Part shown: piece by piece, positions 35,440 through 47,404 of the stretch
Layout of the letters: the number at the start of each line of letters is the position of its first letter
How positions within the stretch are numbered: position 1 is the first letter of the stretch
Source: Cavia porcellus
Taxonomy: Eukaryota > Chordata > Mammalia > Rodentia > Caviidae
NCBI RefSeq assembly: GCF_034190915.1
Contig: NW_026947493.1
Coordinates: 43,022,501 to 43,086,500, forward strand
Reading direction: 5' to 3'
DNA length: 64,000 nucleotides
Made by a program: the position numbers and the translations under genes
The notes under the pieces: generated by a model
Seen by the model: only the letters and a program-made list of their open reading frames with translations
The model's database searches: none
What the model was told of the DNA's origin: nothing

Positions 35440-35492
<53 letters not shown>
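35440..35492. repeat. (CT)n microsatellite
   Basis: About 26 uninterrupted CT units directly follow the CpG island and continue into imperfect CTTCT sequence. In reverse it produces the artificial Arg-Glu repeats of minus-strand frames at 34986-35561. Confidence 0.95.
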
Positions 35493-35493
<1 letters not shown>

Positions 35494-36247
35494 TCTTTCC
35501 GCCTCTCCTTCTCTCCTTCTCTCTCATCTGTAATCTGAGGCCCCGAGAGCTGCCCGTGCACCTGAATTTAGCAGTGTAATTCCATTGCTTGGTAACAAAA
35601 TACAGCCTTTGGATGCAGCGGTAGAGTTACTGGAAAGTCAGATTCTGATTCCGCAAGAAACCATTCCCTCACTTTCTTAGTCCTCAGTTCTCTCTTCCCT
35701 TGATGAAAAAGTTTAATCAAAACAAATGGGCAACTGTGCAGCGGCATAGGCAGAACTAGAGAGTTATGCCTTCAAGTGAGGAGGGTTCTGCACCAGGTGT
35801 GAGTTTGGGTAACTTTATCCACAGAAACGTTACTCCTGCGGTTCAGGGAACTATGGTAATTATGATACTTAACGACATTTTTCTTACAAGTTACTTTGGA
35901 ATTGCGAATGTTTTCCTATCCCTTTTAGATGATCAGTATTTCCTCAAGGCCTTTAATCCTTTGAGAAACTTACAAAAAAAATTTACAAAAGTAAGTTCTT
36001 ACCAGGTCACAGACCAAGACAGGAAGGTCTTTAAAGAACGTTTCCTTTCCTGGTTTCAGTGGGCTGTAAGCTATGGCAGTCAGGAAATGCCATATACCTG
36101 GTTTTGGAACTAGACCGCCAGGTGGTCAAATACAGGACTGTGCACAATGTGTAAGTTTAAAATGTCTTCTTTACCAGGCAATCCATACTACTTTACACTC
36201 CTCCCCTTTTTATCTGCCACACCTATGGATATGTACTTACCTGTCTA

Positions 36248-36306
36248 ACTATAGAGGATGTGCCAAGCACGTGTGAGATCCCAGGTTCAATTTCCAAGAC
36301 CAAACA
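36248..36306 (+). mobile_element. ID-like SINE fragment
   Basis: 'GAGGATGTGCCAAGCACGTG' and 'GATCCCAGGTTCAATTTCCA' lead into an A-rich end. Truncated. Confidence 0.5.
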
Positions 36307-36960
36307 AAACATTTTTTAAAAAATGGGCAGACAGATTCAAAGACTCTCTCCAAAAATGGCTATCAGTTCTCAGATGAAGATATACAAATGGCAAATAAAT
36401 ACATGAAGAAATGTTCACCATCACTGGTCATTCCAGAAATGCAAATTAAAACAGCATTGAGATTTCATCTCACTACAGAAAAAATGGCTGCCATCAAGAA
36501 ATCAACTGATGACAAATGTTGGCGAGGCTGTGGGGTAAAAGGAACACTGTTCCACTGTTGGTGGGAGTGTTGTCTGGTGCAGCCACTATGGAAATCAGCA
36601 TGAAGATTCATCAAAAAAACTAGGATTGGAAGTTCCATTCAATCCAGCTATTCCCTCTCCTGGGTATTTACCCAGAAAACCTGAAAATGTCATGTCACAG
36701 TGATAAATGTGCATTCATGTTTATAGCAGCATAATTTGTAATAGCTAAATTTTGCAAACAACCAAAATGCCCATCAACCACAGAATGGATGAAAAAGATG
36801 TGGTATTTTTATACAATGGAATATTACTCAGCTATAAAAGGATGATCTTGAGGCCTTCATAGGGAAATGGAGACAACTTGAAGCTATCCTCATTAGTAAA
36901 ATAAATAAGTCATATTTATAAATATCACATTGTGTCTCTAGTGTAAAAAAATAAGAACTG
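36307..36960 (+). mobile_element. L1 3' region (end of ORF2 and 3' UTR), sense, inactive
   Basis: 'CAAATGGCAAATAAATACATG', 'TGTTGGCGAGGCTGTGG', 'CTATGGAAATCAGCATG', 'ATGCCCATCAACCACAGAATGG' and 'ACAATGGAATATTACTCAGC' follow an L1 in order. It is 5'-truncated and carries stops and shifts; only short frames remain. Confidence 0.92.
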
Positions 36961-37284
36961 TAGGAGTAATAAAACCCAAAATGTGTAATTGCTATTGTAA
37001 AAAAGGAAAGGAAAGTACTCTAAAGGATATAACTGCATGTATGTTTAAGTGTATAAGATTGATAACCATATTACTCAGTTTGGTTGGATCGTTGAACAGA
37101 ACTGTTTGCCATCTCACTGAATGTCTACTTTGTATGCTTTACTTTTGTAACTTGAACAATTATTTCTAAGAGGACAATACATAATTTATCAACTAGTGAT
37201 TTCTTACTGTTTATTTTTTTGAAATTATGTATTATTTCTACCCTTTTTTTGTTTTGTTTTCTCTTTAAATAAATTTTAAATGGA

Positions 37285-37408
37285 CAGAGTAGGTACAGTG
37301 GCACACACATGTAAGTCCAGCACCAAGGGAAGTAAGGCAGGAGAAACATGAGTTTGGGGCCAGGCTGGGCCACATAATGAAACCCTCTCTCAAAAATAAA
37401 TAAATTTA
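37285..37408 (+). mobile_element. B1-type SINE
   Basis: 'GTACAGTGGCACACACATG', 'GTAAGGCAGGAGAAAC' and 'CCTCTCTCAAAAATAAATAA' are present. Confidence 0.8.
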
Positions 37409-39424
37409 AATGTAAATTATTTAGTGCTTCTTGTGTAAAAGAAAATCTTGTATTTAATATTTAAATTAAATTAAATATTTAAATAATAGATAGTCTGAAA
37501 CTCCAGTCTTTAGTTTCTCTATTCTTTCAGAGGTTGGCAGTTATATTTGGTACTATGTAAATAAAAATGTACTTTTTATTCCCTAGCCTCTTTGCTATGC
37601 ATGGTAGAAAATAAGTGATGATGATACTGTCAGTTGAAAATAGCCTGCATTTACCCACTCACCAAAACTTGTTTAAGGCTCCCTTGTATAATATGGAATT
37701 GTCCTGGGGAATTCTGGGCCCTTTTCCACAGCTAATTTCAGGATTTGGTGCAAGCTATTGTTAACTCTAACTTGAAAATCAATGCAAAGTTACCATGAAG
37801 CCTCTTCTTGGACTGAGTTACATAATTCCTGATAGTTGCTTACATTTTAGGTCTAAACTTAAGACCTTTAGATTCAGCAATTTAATAAACAGAACTGTTC
37901 ATTTTAAAACCAGCTGGAAAGGTTTTAAAATATAACTTCTCTAAAGTATATACTACTCATTTTAAGTGTTGTACAATTCTTAACAATTCAGAGATGTACA
38001 ACCAACACTATAGTAATTAAGGTAATTTTTTATATAATGGATTATGCATCTCGAGCTTTTTATTATATGATTGTTTAAATAGATGCTATAAAATAAACTT
38101 TCTCTCCTCTCCCTCTTTTCCCTTTTCTCTCTTTTTATCTTTTCTCTTCACATTTCAATTTTATAATAACATATCTATCTCAGGAAATGACTTCATCTCA
38201 ACCCTTAAGAAAATAAGTGGGAGTTATAAAATAATGATCATATTCTTGAGCATTATACTACTTTAGTAGTTTTTTCCAGGACACACTCCAGCTTACGTTT
38301 GCAAGAAAGGGTGGAGAGAATAATAATAAATGAGAGCTTTTTCCTTCAGACCTAGAAGAAACTTGGTAGCCAACACCTGATGATTTAATTACATGCCCAG
38401 ATCCATTCGTCTGCAGGGATCCTCTGTAACTGTCACCCAAGCCTTATCCCTCCTCGCCCAACTACTTATACTCTGTGGTTTTTACAAAGTACATATTCGG
38501 TCTTGTCATTTAAAGCCATTTCCTGGGATTACAAGAGAAAAAAAATGTACACAGCTGCTGGGAGTCCCTGGGTCTTTTTTGCCCGTGGCTCCTTTGGTCT
38601 TCACCTTCTGTGGATCTCCACATTGTTTGCAGAGCCCAGGTTTAAAATTGTTGATCACACCTATTTCTTCACAGGGCCTAATGAAAACCCATCATGGCTG
38701 CCATGCCTGAAATCTAGTACTACTGTGTCCCTACATATTTAATATTATAGAGTCAACTACTCTGCTAGTATGAGTAAAGTTTTGTGTATCGATGTGCCAA
38801 GAAAATATGATGGCAATAAGGGCCACTGCATCTCGTTTCTCACCAAGCTTCATGTCAGAGTTCACTGGCCATGGAAACATATTAAACAACCTCAACCATA
38901 GAGGAAAGGACTTGGAAGAGAGGAAGTATCAGAGATTTATCCAGAACCCTCCAGCAAAAAGCTGTAAGGATGGAAGGGTATTTTTTATTTTGGTTTGATT
39001 TGGCTTGGTTTTTAAATCTAGAAACCCCTTGAACAGTACCCAAATTTTTGGATTTCAAAAAGCTTCAGGGCTTAAAAAAGGGATAGCTTTAAAGTTCGAC
39101 ATACTTTACCAAATGAGGACTATTTTCATTTAAAAAAGAAGAAAAATCGGTACAGTATTTAGATTTCTCAAAAATAAGAACAGACTGCATGATCTTTCTA
39201 TAAGTTAATTAAATTTTGTTTTACTTAAAAACATGCCAATCCACTCTCCACACATAAAAGCATATTCTCACTGAAATAGAATTGTCTTTTATATAGACAG
39301 TGGAATTAGAAAATCATTTCTTTGTATACAGCAAACTGGCAGAGGGAAAAAAAGAGATGGGGAAGGAGGGGAAGATCAGAGAAAGGAAGAGGAGCAGAAG
39401 GAAGGAGATACTACGTTTATGAAC
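37409..39424. other. Intergenic, A/T-rich
   Basis: No gene was found. 37450-37490 is a palindromic A/T tract. The 105-codon frame at 38393-38710 has no supporting feature. Confidence 0.4.
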
Positions 39425-39645
39425 CTGGAGGGCTTTATGCTAAATAAAATAAGACGTAAAAATATTCCTTGATTTTGCTTATATATGGAATCTTTATTTC
39501 TAAAGTGAAATATACTGAGATAGAAAATAAAATAGTAGCTACCAGAGGCAGAGAGAGGCCAAGAACATGGAGCTCAGAGAATGCAACAGTAGATTGTGTA
39601 GGTTGAATAGGATCTAAAATATAACGCTGGACTGTAGCATTAGTC
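39425..39645 (+). mobile_element. L1 3'-end fragment
   Basis: 'GCTTTATGCTAAATAAAATAAG', 'CTTATATATGGAATCTTTA' and 'TAGTAGCTACCAGAGGCAGAG' match the terminal part of old L1s. Confidence 0.65.
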
Positions 39646-39654
39646 TACATATTA

Positions 39655-40215
39655 TACAAGGCGTGATGAAAAATGAGGTGAATGTTTAAATTTTTAAAGT
39701 TAAATAAAACACACATTGCCATTAATCCTCCTCAAAAATATTTCCCCTCACTTTGAACACTCTTATCCCATAGTTCTTGGCCCTTTCTAAGGCAGATCCG
39801 GAAGTCCTTTGTAGCGAGTGTCTTTATGGAATATGATTTTTAAAATGCAGTGAATCATACTGATGAGTGCCATTAAATGGAAAGGCAGGTTTGTAAAACA
39901 TTTACCATCTTATTCACTGGATCTGGCACCCCGTGACTTCTGGCTCCTCCTCCACGTCAAAATGACCAGGAAAGGTAAGTATTTTCATTGAGTTTTAGAC
40001 ATCAAGGCAGGCTCCACAGCACAACTAAAGACACTTATGAAAGCGACTTCAGAACTGCTTCAGAAAGTAGCAAGAATGATGCACTAAGTATCTGAAGGAA
40101 GGGGAAGCACACTGAGGGGGCTTAATGGAAGCGTATCTTTTACTATAATAACTTTTTTAAATGTAAACACCATATTTTTAAACACACTTTGTGTTATATT
40201 AGAGATTATTTATTT
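39655..40215 (+). mobile_element. Fold-back element derived from a mariner transposase, copy 1
   Basis: The left arm (about 39690-39830) and the reverse complement of the right arm (about 40020-40190) are alike: 'GCCATTAATCC' against 'CCATTAAGCC', and 'AAGGCAGATCCGGAAGTCC' against 'GAAGCAGTTCTGAAGTC'. Between them the + strand reads S-L-D-L-A-P-R-D-F-W-L-L, the mariner-type motif around the last catalytic Asp. No open transposase remains. A second, disrupted copy lies at 47405-49365. Confidence 0.65.
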
Positions 40216-41166
40216 AAATAAATTTCAGCTGCTCCTGTCACACACACACACAAAGGAAGAGTAACTGTGAGATAACCGACTTCTTCATTTGCTTCACAAC
40301 TGTTTATTATCTGTGTATCTCACACCCTCGTGTTGTAAACCTCAAATATACATAATTAAACTCCTAGTTCTTTTCAAAAAAAGACATTTATTTCTAATTA
40401 TTTGCTCCAGTGGATTCAAAAACAAACTAAATTCAGTATTCCAGGTAATAAAACATGGTATTGCAATGGTCTAATTAATTCCAAAAACTCTTCTTACCCC
40501 ATGCTACCTCTTACTCTGTGTTACAGCTGTAGCAGTGATTTACTTTCCATCAGCAAATCTGAGACAACATTCACCCTTAAAATTATACCATCAAAAATTA
40601 TAGTGACAGACATTGATTAGAGGACCCAGCCACACAAGATGGAAGCCAGATGACTGTTATGACTTTTACTCTTTAGGTTTTTTATAATTTCCTGGTGCCA
40701 TCATATGCTTTTTCCTTTGAAATGCGAACAGTAAACCAAATGTAAAAGTATAGCCCACATGTACAACTGTACTTTACCTGTACTTGATTAAATGCATCAG
40801 AGGTTCACTGACCACTCTTGGTCCCCAGAAAAGAGAAGACAAAGTCATAGGTTCTCTAAGAAGGGAGAGAAGTCGTGACACAAAGAGCAGCCTTAGGAGC
40901 CACAGGGGGCAGGGCCAGGCCAAACATATGGTGGAAGAGTCAGGGGCCCTTCGTTTCCATTTCTTGCAAACTTCCCGGGCTTCTTTTATTTCTTCAAACA
41001 TTTTTAGTATCATTTTTCATTTGGAAATGATTTTCCACTAGAGAAAAATAGTAAGACTAACACAAAAAACTTCTAAATAGCTCTTCATACCAGGTTAACT
41101 AGCCTGATAATTTAGACACAGTTGCTTTTATTATACTTTTTCCCCTCTCTGTATGCCTACATGTGG

Positions 41167-41215
41167 GCACACGTGCGCACACACACACGCACACGTGCAT
41201 GTGCACACACACACT
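41167..41215. repeat. Degenerate (CA/CG)n repeat
   Basis: Alternating purine-pyrimidine tract with CACACACG and CACGTGCA units. Confidence 0.85.
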
Positions 41216-41345
41216 TTGTCCTTTGAATTATCTGAGAATCACTCCTTTACTCCTAAATGCTTCAGTATTTCCTAGAAACAAAGTTGTTCACTTAACTATA
41301 TAGTGTAGTATGTACAATGAAATGTAACCTTGATGTGCCATCATT

Positions 41346-41430
41346 TTATTTTATCGGTACGGGGGATCGAACTCACGATCTCCTGCTTGCAAGGCAGGTC
41401 CTTATGCTGCTGAGCTAAATCCCCAGCCCC
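41346..41430 (-). mobile_element. ID-like SINE, antisense
   Basis: It reads 'TTATCGGTACGGGGGATCGA' to 'TGAGCTAAATCCCCAGCCCC'. The flanks 'ATGTGCCATCATTTT' and 'ATGTGCTATTATTTT' are an imperfect duplication. Confidence 0.9.
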
Positions 41431-41486
41431 ATGTGCTATTATTTTCTAACCCATGAATTTTATCCATGTTAGTAATTGTGTAGACC

Positions 41487-41873
41487 AAACGTGTCTCTCC
41501 AAACGTGTCTTCTCCAAAATGTTGAAGCGCTAATCTCTAGCTTGTATTTGGAGATGGAACTTTTAAGGCAGTAATTAAGGTTAAATGAGTTCCTAGGAGG
41601 GGGACCCTGGCCCAGTCAAACTTGTGGAACTAGTTAGTGTCTTTGTGAGAAAAAAAACACCAAAGTTCTCCAGTACCTGCATTATGCATGAATGAAAAAC
41701 CATCTGAGGACAGGCTATCTACAAGCCTAAAAGACAACCCTCATCAAAAAACAAACTTGCCAGCTTTGATCTTGAACTTCTGAGCCTCCAGAATAGAGAG
41801 AAATAAATGTTTAAGCCACTCAGTCCATAGTACTGTATTTGTTATGTGAGCTCAAGCAAATCAATACACAAAT
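41487..41873 (+). mobile_element. MLT1-type MaLR LTR, sense
   Basis: 'AATGTTGAAGCGCTAATCTC', 'CTTGAACTTCTGAGCCTCCA', 'GAGAAATAAATGTTTAAGCC' and 'ACTCAGTCCATAGTACTGTA' are the typical MLT1 order, including the LTR poly(A) signal AATAAA. Confidence 0.8.
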
Positions 41874-41935
41874 GGTCCTCAAAATGTCACCTATGGTAGT
41901 TTTCTGGCTCAGGAGGTGGTCTTCCTTAAAATCTA

Positions 41936-42022
41936 CTTATTTATTTAGGTACTGGGAATCTAACTCAGGACCTTTGGCTTGCCAGATAGGTGCTTTTGCT
42001 GCTGAACTATATCCCCAGCCCC
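41936..42022 (-). mobile_element. ID-like SINE, antisense, older
   Basis: 'GGTACTGGGAATCTAACTCAG' to 'GCTGAACTATATCCCCAGCC' is a diverged tRNA-like body. Confidence 0.8.
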
Positions 42023-42073
42023 CCAAAATCTGAATGCTTGGTATTCATTTGTTTGGTCACAGGAGGTGACTAC

Positions 42074-42285
42074 ACTGTCTTTATTTATTTATTTGTAGTG
42101 AAGCAGATTGAACACAGGGCTTCATGTATGCTAAGCAAGTGCTCTTAAGCTATACTCCCAGATCTTATTTTTTATTTTGAAACAAGATGTCACTAAGTCC
42201 CCAGGTTGATCTCAAACTTGTGATCCTCCAGCACTAGCCTTTCCAGGAGCTTGGATTATAGGCCTGCATCACAATTCTCAACTCT
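42074..42285 (-). mobile_element. Composite ID+B1 SINE, antisense
   Basis: The ID half ('GAAGCAGATTGAACACAGGG ... GCTATACTCCCAG') is followed by the B1 half ('GAAACAAGATGTCACTAAGTC ... CTTGGATTATAGGCC'). Confidence 0.7.
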
Positions 42286-42536
42286 GTTCTTGATAAACTC
42301 TTCATATACATGTGTCCATCTCCTTATAGAAGCTTAAGCAATATGAATATTTGTTTTTGTCTTGCAGTTCTGAGACTGCTACTTGTGGTTTGCTCAGAGG
42401 ACGTGTTCAATGAATATTTCTTGATTGAATGGGAACAAGTTTTAACCACTAGTTGCATTACAATTTGAGACAAATGACCACTAAATGACCCATTCCTCAG
42501 TGATGTATCTCATCTGTCACCAGGACAAACTTTCTT

Positions 42537-42624
42537 TTTTTTTTTTTTATCGGTACCAGGGATTGAACTCACAACTGCCTGCTTACAAAGCAGGCACTCA
42601 TGCCGCTGAGCTAAATCCCCAGCC
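42537..42624 (-). mobile_element. Young ID-like SINE, antisense, perfect target duplication
   Basis: A poly-T tail leads into 'TATCGGTACCAGGGATTGAA' and ends 'GCTAAATCCCCAGCCC'. A 17-base duplication (42520-42536 and 42625-42641, CCAGGACAAACTTTCTT) is perfect. Confidence 0.92.
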
Positions 42625-43443
42625 CCAGGACAAACTTTCTTATTCTTTACTGAAAATCATATATACTCAAATTGTATTCACACATATGTTCTAGTTTTAA
42701 AAAATAATTATGTTCAGAGACAAAGTTACCAAATGCCTTCGGGATAAAAAGTCAGTCTCTTACCAGGATTTTAAGTGCCCTTTGGTATGTTAGCCATCAT
42801 GTGCATTTTCACAGTACTGTTTCTTCAAACCAAAGTGGGCCACCTCTAATTCTCTGAGTGTGCCTTTAATTTTCCACTGTCAGATCATTACTCATTCTTG
42901 TTCTTGCAGCCTAAAATAAAATTCCTCTAACCTCATTGATCAGAACTACCCTAGCACTGGCATCCAGAGTGGAGCAGAGCAAAACTTCAATAGGTCTTGT
43001 CTACAGCATGTTTATATGTATTCCACAAATATTAGCACATATGTCAGACTCTATGCTTACACTGCAGTGGTGAAAGAGACAGATGCAGTTTTCTAGCTTC
43101 TTTCTCATCCTTTCCTCTGCTCACTGGGCCCTCTTTTCAAGAACTTCTGTCAGGGTTTCTATTTCTTGTTTTCTTAGTATTTACCATGGTTGGTCATTTA
43201 GCCAAGAAGAAAGCCTCACCTTTGAAGACAATTTTATAGTTAGTAGATGCATTTTCATTATCTCATTCCATTCTAATTCAGGGGTCAAGAAAAAGGTGCT
43301 TGTTCTCATTTTATAGAAGAGGGAACCGAAATGCTAAGAAGTTAAACTAATTGGTTTAGGCTTTTGTCAGATCAAGGATGAGGATTTTGGCCTTACCCCT
43401 CCCTATTCCTTGTCTAATTTCACTACCTTTTTAAAATAGAAAT

Positions 43444-43605
43444 GAGCCGGCTGTGGTGGGGCACACCTGTAATCCCAGCATTTGAGAGATTAAGGCAGGA
43501 GAATCACAGCAAGCTGGAGATCAGCTTGGGATACACAGTGAGTTCAAGGCCAACCTGAATTACACCAGAGATCCTGTCTCAAACAAACAAACAAGTAAAA
43601 AATAC
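43444..43605 (+). mobile_element. B1-type SINE
   Basis: 'GCCGGCTGTGGTGGGGCACAC', 'CTGTAATCCCAGCATTTGAG' and 'GATCCTGTCTCAAACAAACA' are present, with an internal duplicated GAGTTCAAGGCC/GAGATCAGCTTGG region. Confidence 0.92.
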
Positions 43606-46600
43606 AAATGAAACATCATAGATAACAATGATGTACTACATATTTCAAAAAGGAACAACAAAAAATTTTGAAAGTTTTCACCATAAAGATTTGGTAATAA
43701 TTTGAGGATATAAACATGTTTAACCTGATTTAAACTTTATACAATATATGCACAGTCCCTCAATAATATTTGCAACTTTCATATTTTTTGCATCACTTAA
43801 TTTTTTTAACTAACAAATGAGACAATGTGAAGAAAGGTTAAACATTATTAGCTCTATAAAAGAAAGAACATACTTAAGAACAATGACATCAAGTATTAGA
43901 GATTTACTACAAAATAAACGCAACTAACAGTATTTGAAATTTAAACTCTTATTTTACTTCTTTAACAGAAATAATATAAAGCAAATATCAATACCTTGAG
44001 AGAAAATAAATTATTTGATAAAACTTGTCAGTTCAATTTTTTAGTAATTTAGGCCTTAACTTTATAAACATTTAAAATGTGAACAACTAGTATTATAATT
44101 TAAGCCATTAAAATTTTTAAATAAAAGTAATTCTTCTATATTTCCAGTCTGTCTATACTATTAAAGTAACACTATTTCAGGAAATTTAGGAAGGAGCAAA
44201 GAAAAAAAACTTAACTAATACATGAATTCTAACATACTGCTCCTAGGTTGAAAGTGCCCCCTATCCGTTTACTAGATACAAAATTTTACATTATTACAAT
44301 TAAAATTCTCATACCCTACCTTCATTTTTCCTTCAACTGATGCCCTATTTTTCTGTGTTTTTACATAGTCTGAAAATAGAGCAGAACTCACAAGACCCAA
44401 AGTCAAAGTCAAGCTCAATGACTTACCTTTTATATGTAAAGACAAACACAAACTTTACGGGATCCAGAACATTTATAATTAATTTGGGGGCCCTCTTTTA
44501 GGAACAACTGACTGTTGCTTGGAAATGAAAAAGGAAATTACAACAAATTTCTGGAGAGGCAAACATTTTTATACTTTCTTTTGAACTTTCTTTAGACAAC
44601 TTACCAGAAATACTTACATAGGTATTTGTAATGATTGGAATTTGGTTTTCTTTCGTACATCCCATAAAATTCCCTCTACTCACTGGGGCCCATGCAAGTG
44701 ACACACCTCACATTTCAACTTCATTCACTTGGTAATAAATTAACCTCCTAGAAAGGCTGAATAACTTCTTTGGTCAAGTTTGCTTGTCCATAAAATGGAA
44801 TCATCATGTCTGCCTGCAAAGGTCGCTGTGGGGACCAGATGGAAACATGCAGAAACTGGAAGCATAGCATTCCACCCACCCAGACCAATTATTATTCACC
44901 TAAAACCAGTGATCAGGTGGTAAAGACTACATAAGAAACATTCAGCAGTGGTCTAACTCCCTAGAAATTCCAGTTTCTCTTCATTATATTATTGTCTTTT
45001 ATCTGTAATCTATGCCGTCCTTTCTTATGTCGTTTGTAATGGATTATTAGAATAATAGATTTTCTAGCAAGAAAGCCTTTTCTAGCAATTTACAGCCAAA
45101 ATAAGAATTAGGTAAGGCAACTTTATGTAGGTCTTTCCTTAACTATTTCTTCTGAAAACAATACCTAAACAATGCTTTTTTTTTTTTTTCCTGGATCCAT
45201 CGAAACAACTAGAATAGAGGTTAGTTAGAGGACTCCAGAGATTTAACGTCTCTGGCCTAGGAGCAGATAGGCCATTTATAACTTTGCAGTATTTTCTAAT
45301 TTGGAGCATTCTTGAATGAATTTCCTTCCCAAGCACCTCTGCATATGGAACAAAAGCCTAGAGATGTGTGTTTCACGCCCCACTGGAAGTGCTCACTGCC
45401 AGAGCTGGCCTCTCTGGTGGCCTGCAGTCACCCTCAATGATTTGGCTTTTACAAGTCACTGCCTGGAAATCCAGCTCAGGCAACACATAAACGTTTTCCT
45501 TCATACACTAGGACATCATCATTATCCTTTTATCTTGTAAGTACCCACAAAATTTTCTATTAGCTATTTGCTTTTACTGCTTCCTTACCAAGAAAACACT
45601 TTTTTTGTGGGGACTTTTATAAATGCTATGAGAATTCTGAAAGTGACCACTGAAAGTTATCCCTAAGGCATTTATTACACAGTTTGCAGCACAGATAATT
45701 TGCATTTTACCTGGTAATTACTGGCTTTGAAAAATAATATTCAAACTTTGAAAAGGTCCTATTATCCCAACAGGTAAATAATACCAGGTTATCACATTCC
45801 ATTTTAAATTATGAAACTTGTTTTATCCCTCTGTGGAAGAAATCATCTCACCCTTACTTACAATTACAGTACTTTAGCCTCAGCCCCAGAGTTACCTTAC
45901 TTCGTATACTAATGAAAGAAGGGACGAATGGGAAGAACTAAAAGATGAGTGGGAAAGATAAATCCAAAAATGAACCATCATCACACAAGCGCCTCTGGGG
46001 TGACAAGGCAGAAGAACTGGCTATAAACAACCTTGGAGTGATGGAGAGAAGCAGCAAGTTACCAACTGATTAATTTTGAAGAGGGGGCAGTGAGGTACAG
46101 CTATAACTTTCTATGATTTCTCTATCTCAATCCTTAGTTTTCTCTTTCTCAGACAAAAAAAGTGAACTGTATGTTTCAAGTACTGGGAAATAGTTGAAAT
46201 ACATGTAAGTTTTCTTATCTGTTTAAATGTTTAAAAATTGTGCTTTCTGTAAGAGACAATTCAGTTCATGTTTTAAACTAAATTTATAAAAATAGAGAAA
46301 AATACTTGCAGTACCAACTTTTGATGCTATATTAATTCCCATAATTTTCTCTTAAAATATTTGGCCCCCCTGTTATGCCCTAGTCAAACACATGAGAAAT
46401 ATGAACTAATCTCTACTACTGTTCTTCCTAAAGATCTAGCCCAATTTTCCTCTCTACATCTTGAATTTTTGCTTCCATGTTCTTCAAACATTAGGCTAAA
46501 TTTATTATTTTTGTTGCAAAACCAATGTAGCTTTATGAATAATAATTTCTACTAAGGAGAATATGCTCCACCTAATCTCCAAGGAAAATTCTTTCCATGT

Positions 46601-46683
46601 ACAAGGATGCTTATTTATCGGAAAAATTAATGAATGATACAGAAATTCTCTACCATGGTTTACAAAATTAAAAACAAAACATG
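43606..46683. other. Intergenic, A/T-rich, no gene
   Basis: Mostly unique sequence. A short MIR-like trace (44740-44870) and a poly-T run (45176-45190) are the only features noticed. Confidence 0.4.
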
Positions 46684-46845
46684 CACCAGGCATGGTGGCC
46701 CACGCCTGTAATCCCAGCACTCAGAAGGCTGAGGCAGGAGGATCACTGTGAGTTTAAGACGAGCCTGGCTACAAAGTGAGCTCAAGGCCAGCCTGAAGTG
46801 CATAGAGAGACCCTATCTCAAAAAGACAAAACAACAAAAACAAAA
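46684..46845 (+). mobile_element. B1-type SINE, well preserved
   Basis: 'ACCAGGCATGGTGGCCCACG', 'CCTGTAATCCCAGCACTCAG', 'GGAGGATCACTGTGAGTTTA', then a second 'GAGCTCAAGGCCAGCCTGAA' and 'ACCCTATCTCAAAAAGAC'. The repeated GAGTT/GAGCT segment shows an internal duplication. Confidence 0.95.
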
Positions 46846-46916
46846 ACATGCAATTAGGGAAAAAAATAGCATTTAAGGCAAAATCCACTTTATATGGAGC
46901 ACTATGAGTATCTCTG

Positions 46917-47007
46917 TTTGTTTGTTTGTTTTTTGATACCAGGGATCAAACTCATGACTGCATGCTTTCAAGGCAGGAGCTTATACTGCTAAACTAAATC
47001 CCCAGCG
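46917..47007 (-). mobile_element. ID-like SINE, antisense
   Basis: A (TTTG)n tail leads into 'GATACCAGGGATCAAACTCA' and 'AACTAAATCCCCAGC'. The short flanks 'GAGTATCTCT' and 'GAGCATCTCT' look like a duplication. Confidence 0.85.
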
Positions 47008-47149
47008 AGCATCTCTTTTTATTGAGTATTACCATTACAATTGAGTAGTACAATTTTTGAGTATTACATAGAATGTTATATTTACTGCATTACTCAAAAT
47101 TTGTCCATGGACCATGTATCTGCCAAAATCACAGTTCACAATGTTATAC

Positions 47150-47404
47150 CATAATAGTCTCATGTGATAGACAAAATAATGACACTACCAAAGATGTCAA
47201 CAGCTGAATCTCAGAACCTGTGTACATGCTACTTTACATGTGAAAAAGGGACTTTGCAGATATGATTAAGGGTCTTGGATGGCAAGATTGTCCTAGATTA
47301 ACTAGGTGACCCCAGTGTAATCACAGATCTCTTAAAAGAGGGAGATTTGACTATGGAACAGGAATGTCAGAAGGATATTCAAGGAGTGATAGAAAAATAC
47401 AGTG
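47150..47404 (+). mobile_element. ERVL/MaLR-type LTR, 5' part, split by later insertions
   Basis: 'GTGATAGACAAAATAATGACA', 'GGGACTTTGCAGATATGATTA' and 'GTCCTAGATTAACTAGGTGAC' match the 5' half of the LTR family also seen at 21085. The 3' half resumes at about 49760. Confidence 0.65.

Noticed and set aside
34986..35561. Minus-strand frame of 191 codons across the CpG island and CT repeat
   Set aside because: A large part is an Arg-Glu repeat encoded by the (CT)n microsatellite, the rest is typical of G/C-rich out-of-frame translation, and there is no recognisable domain or splice structure.
36307..36960. Frame at 36388-36603 as a small gene
   Set aside because: It is the translation of the 3' end of an L1 ORF2, truncated and broken.
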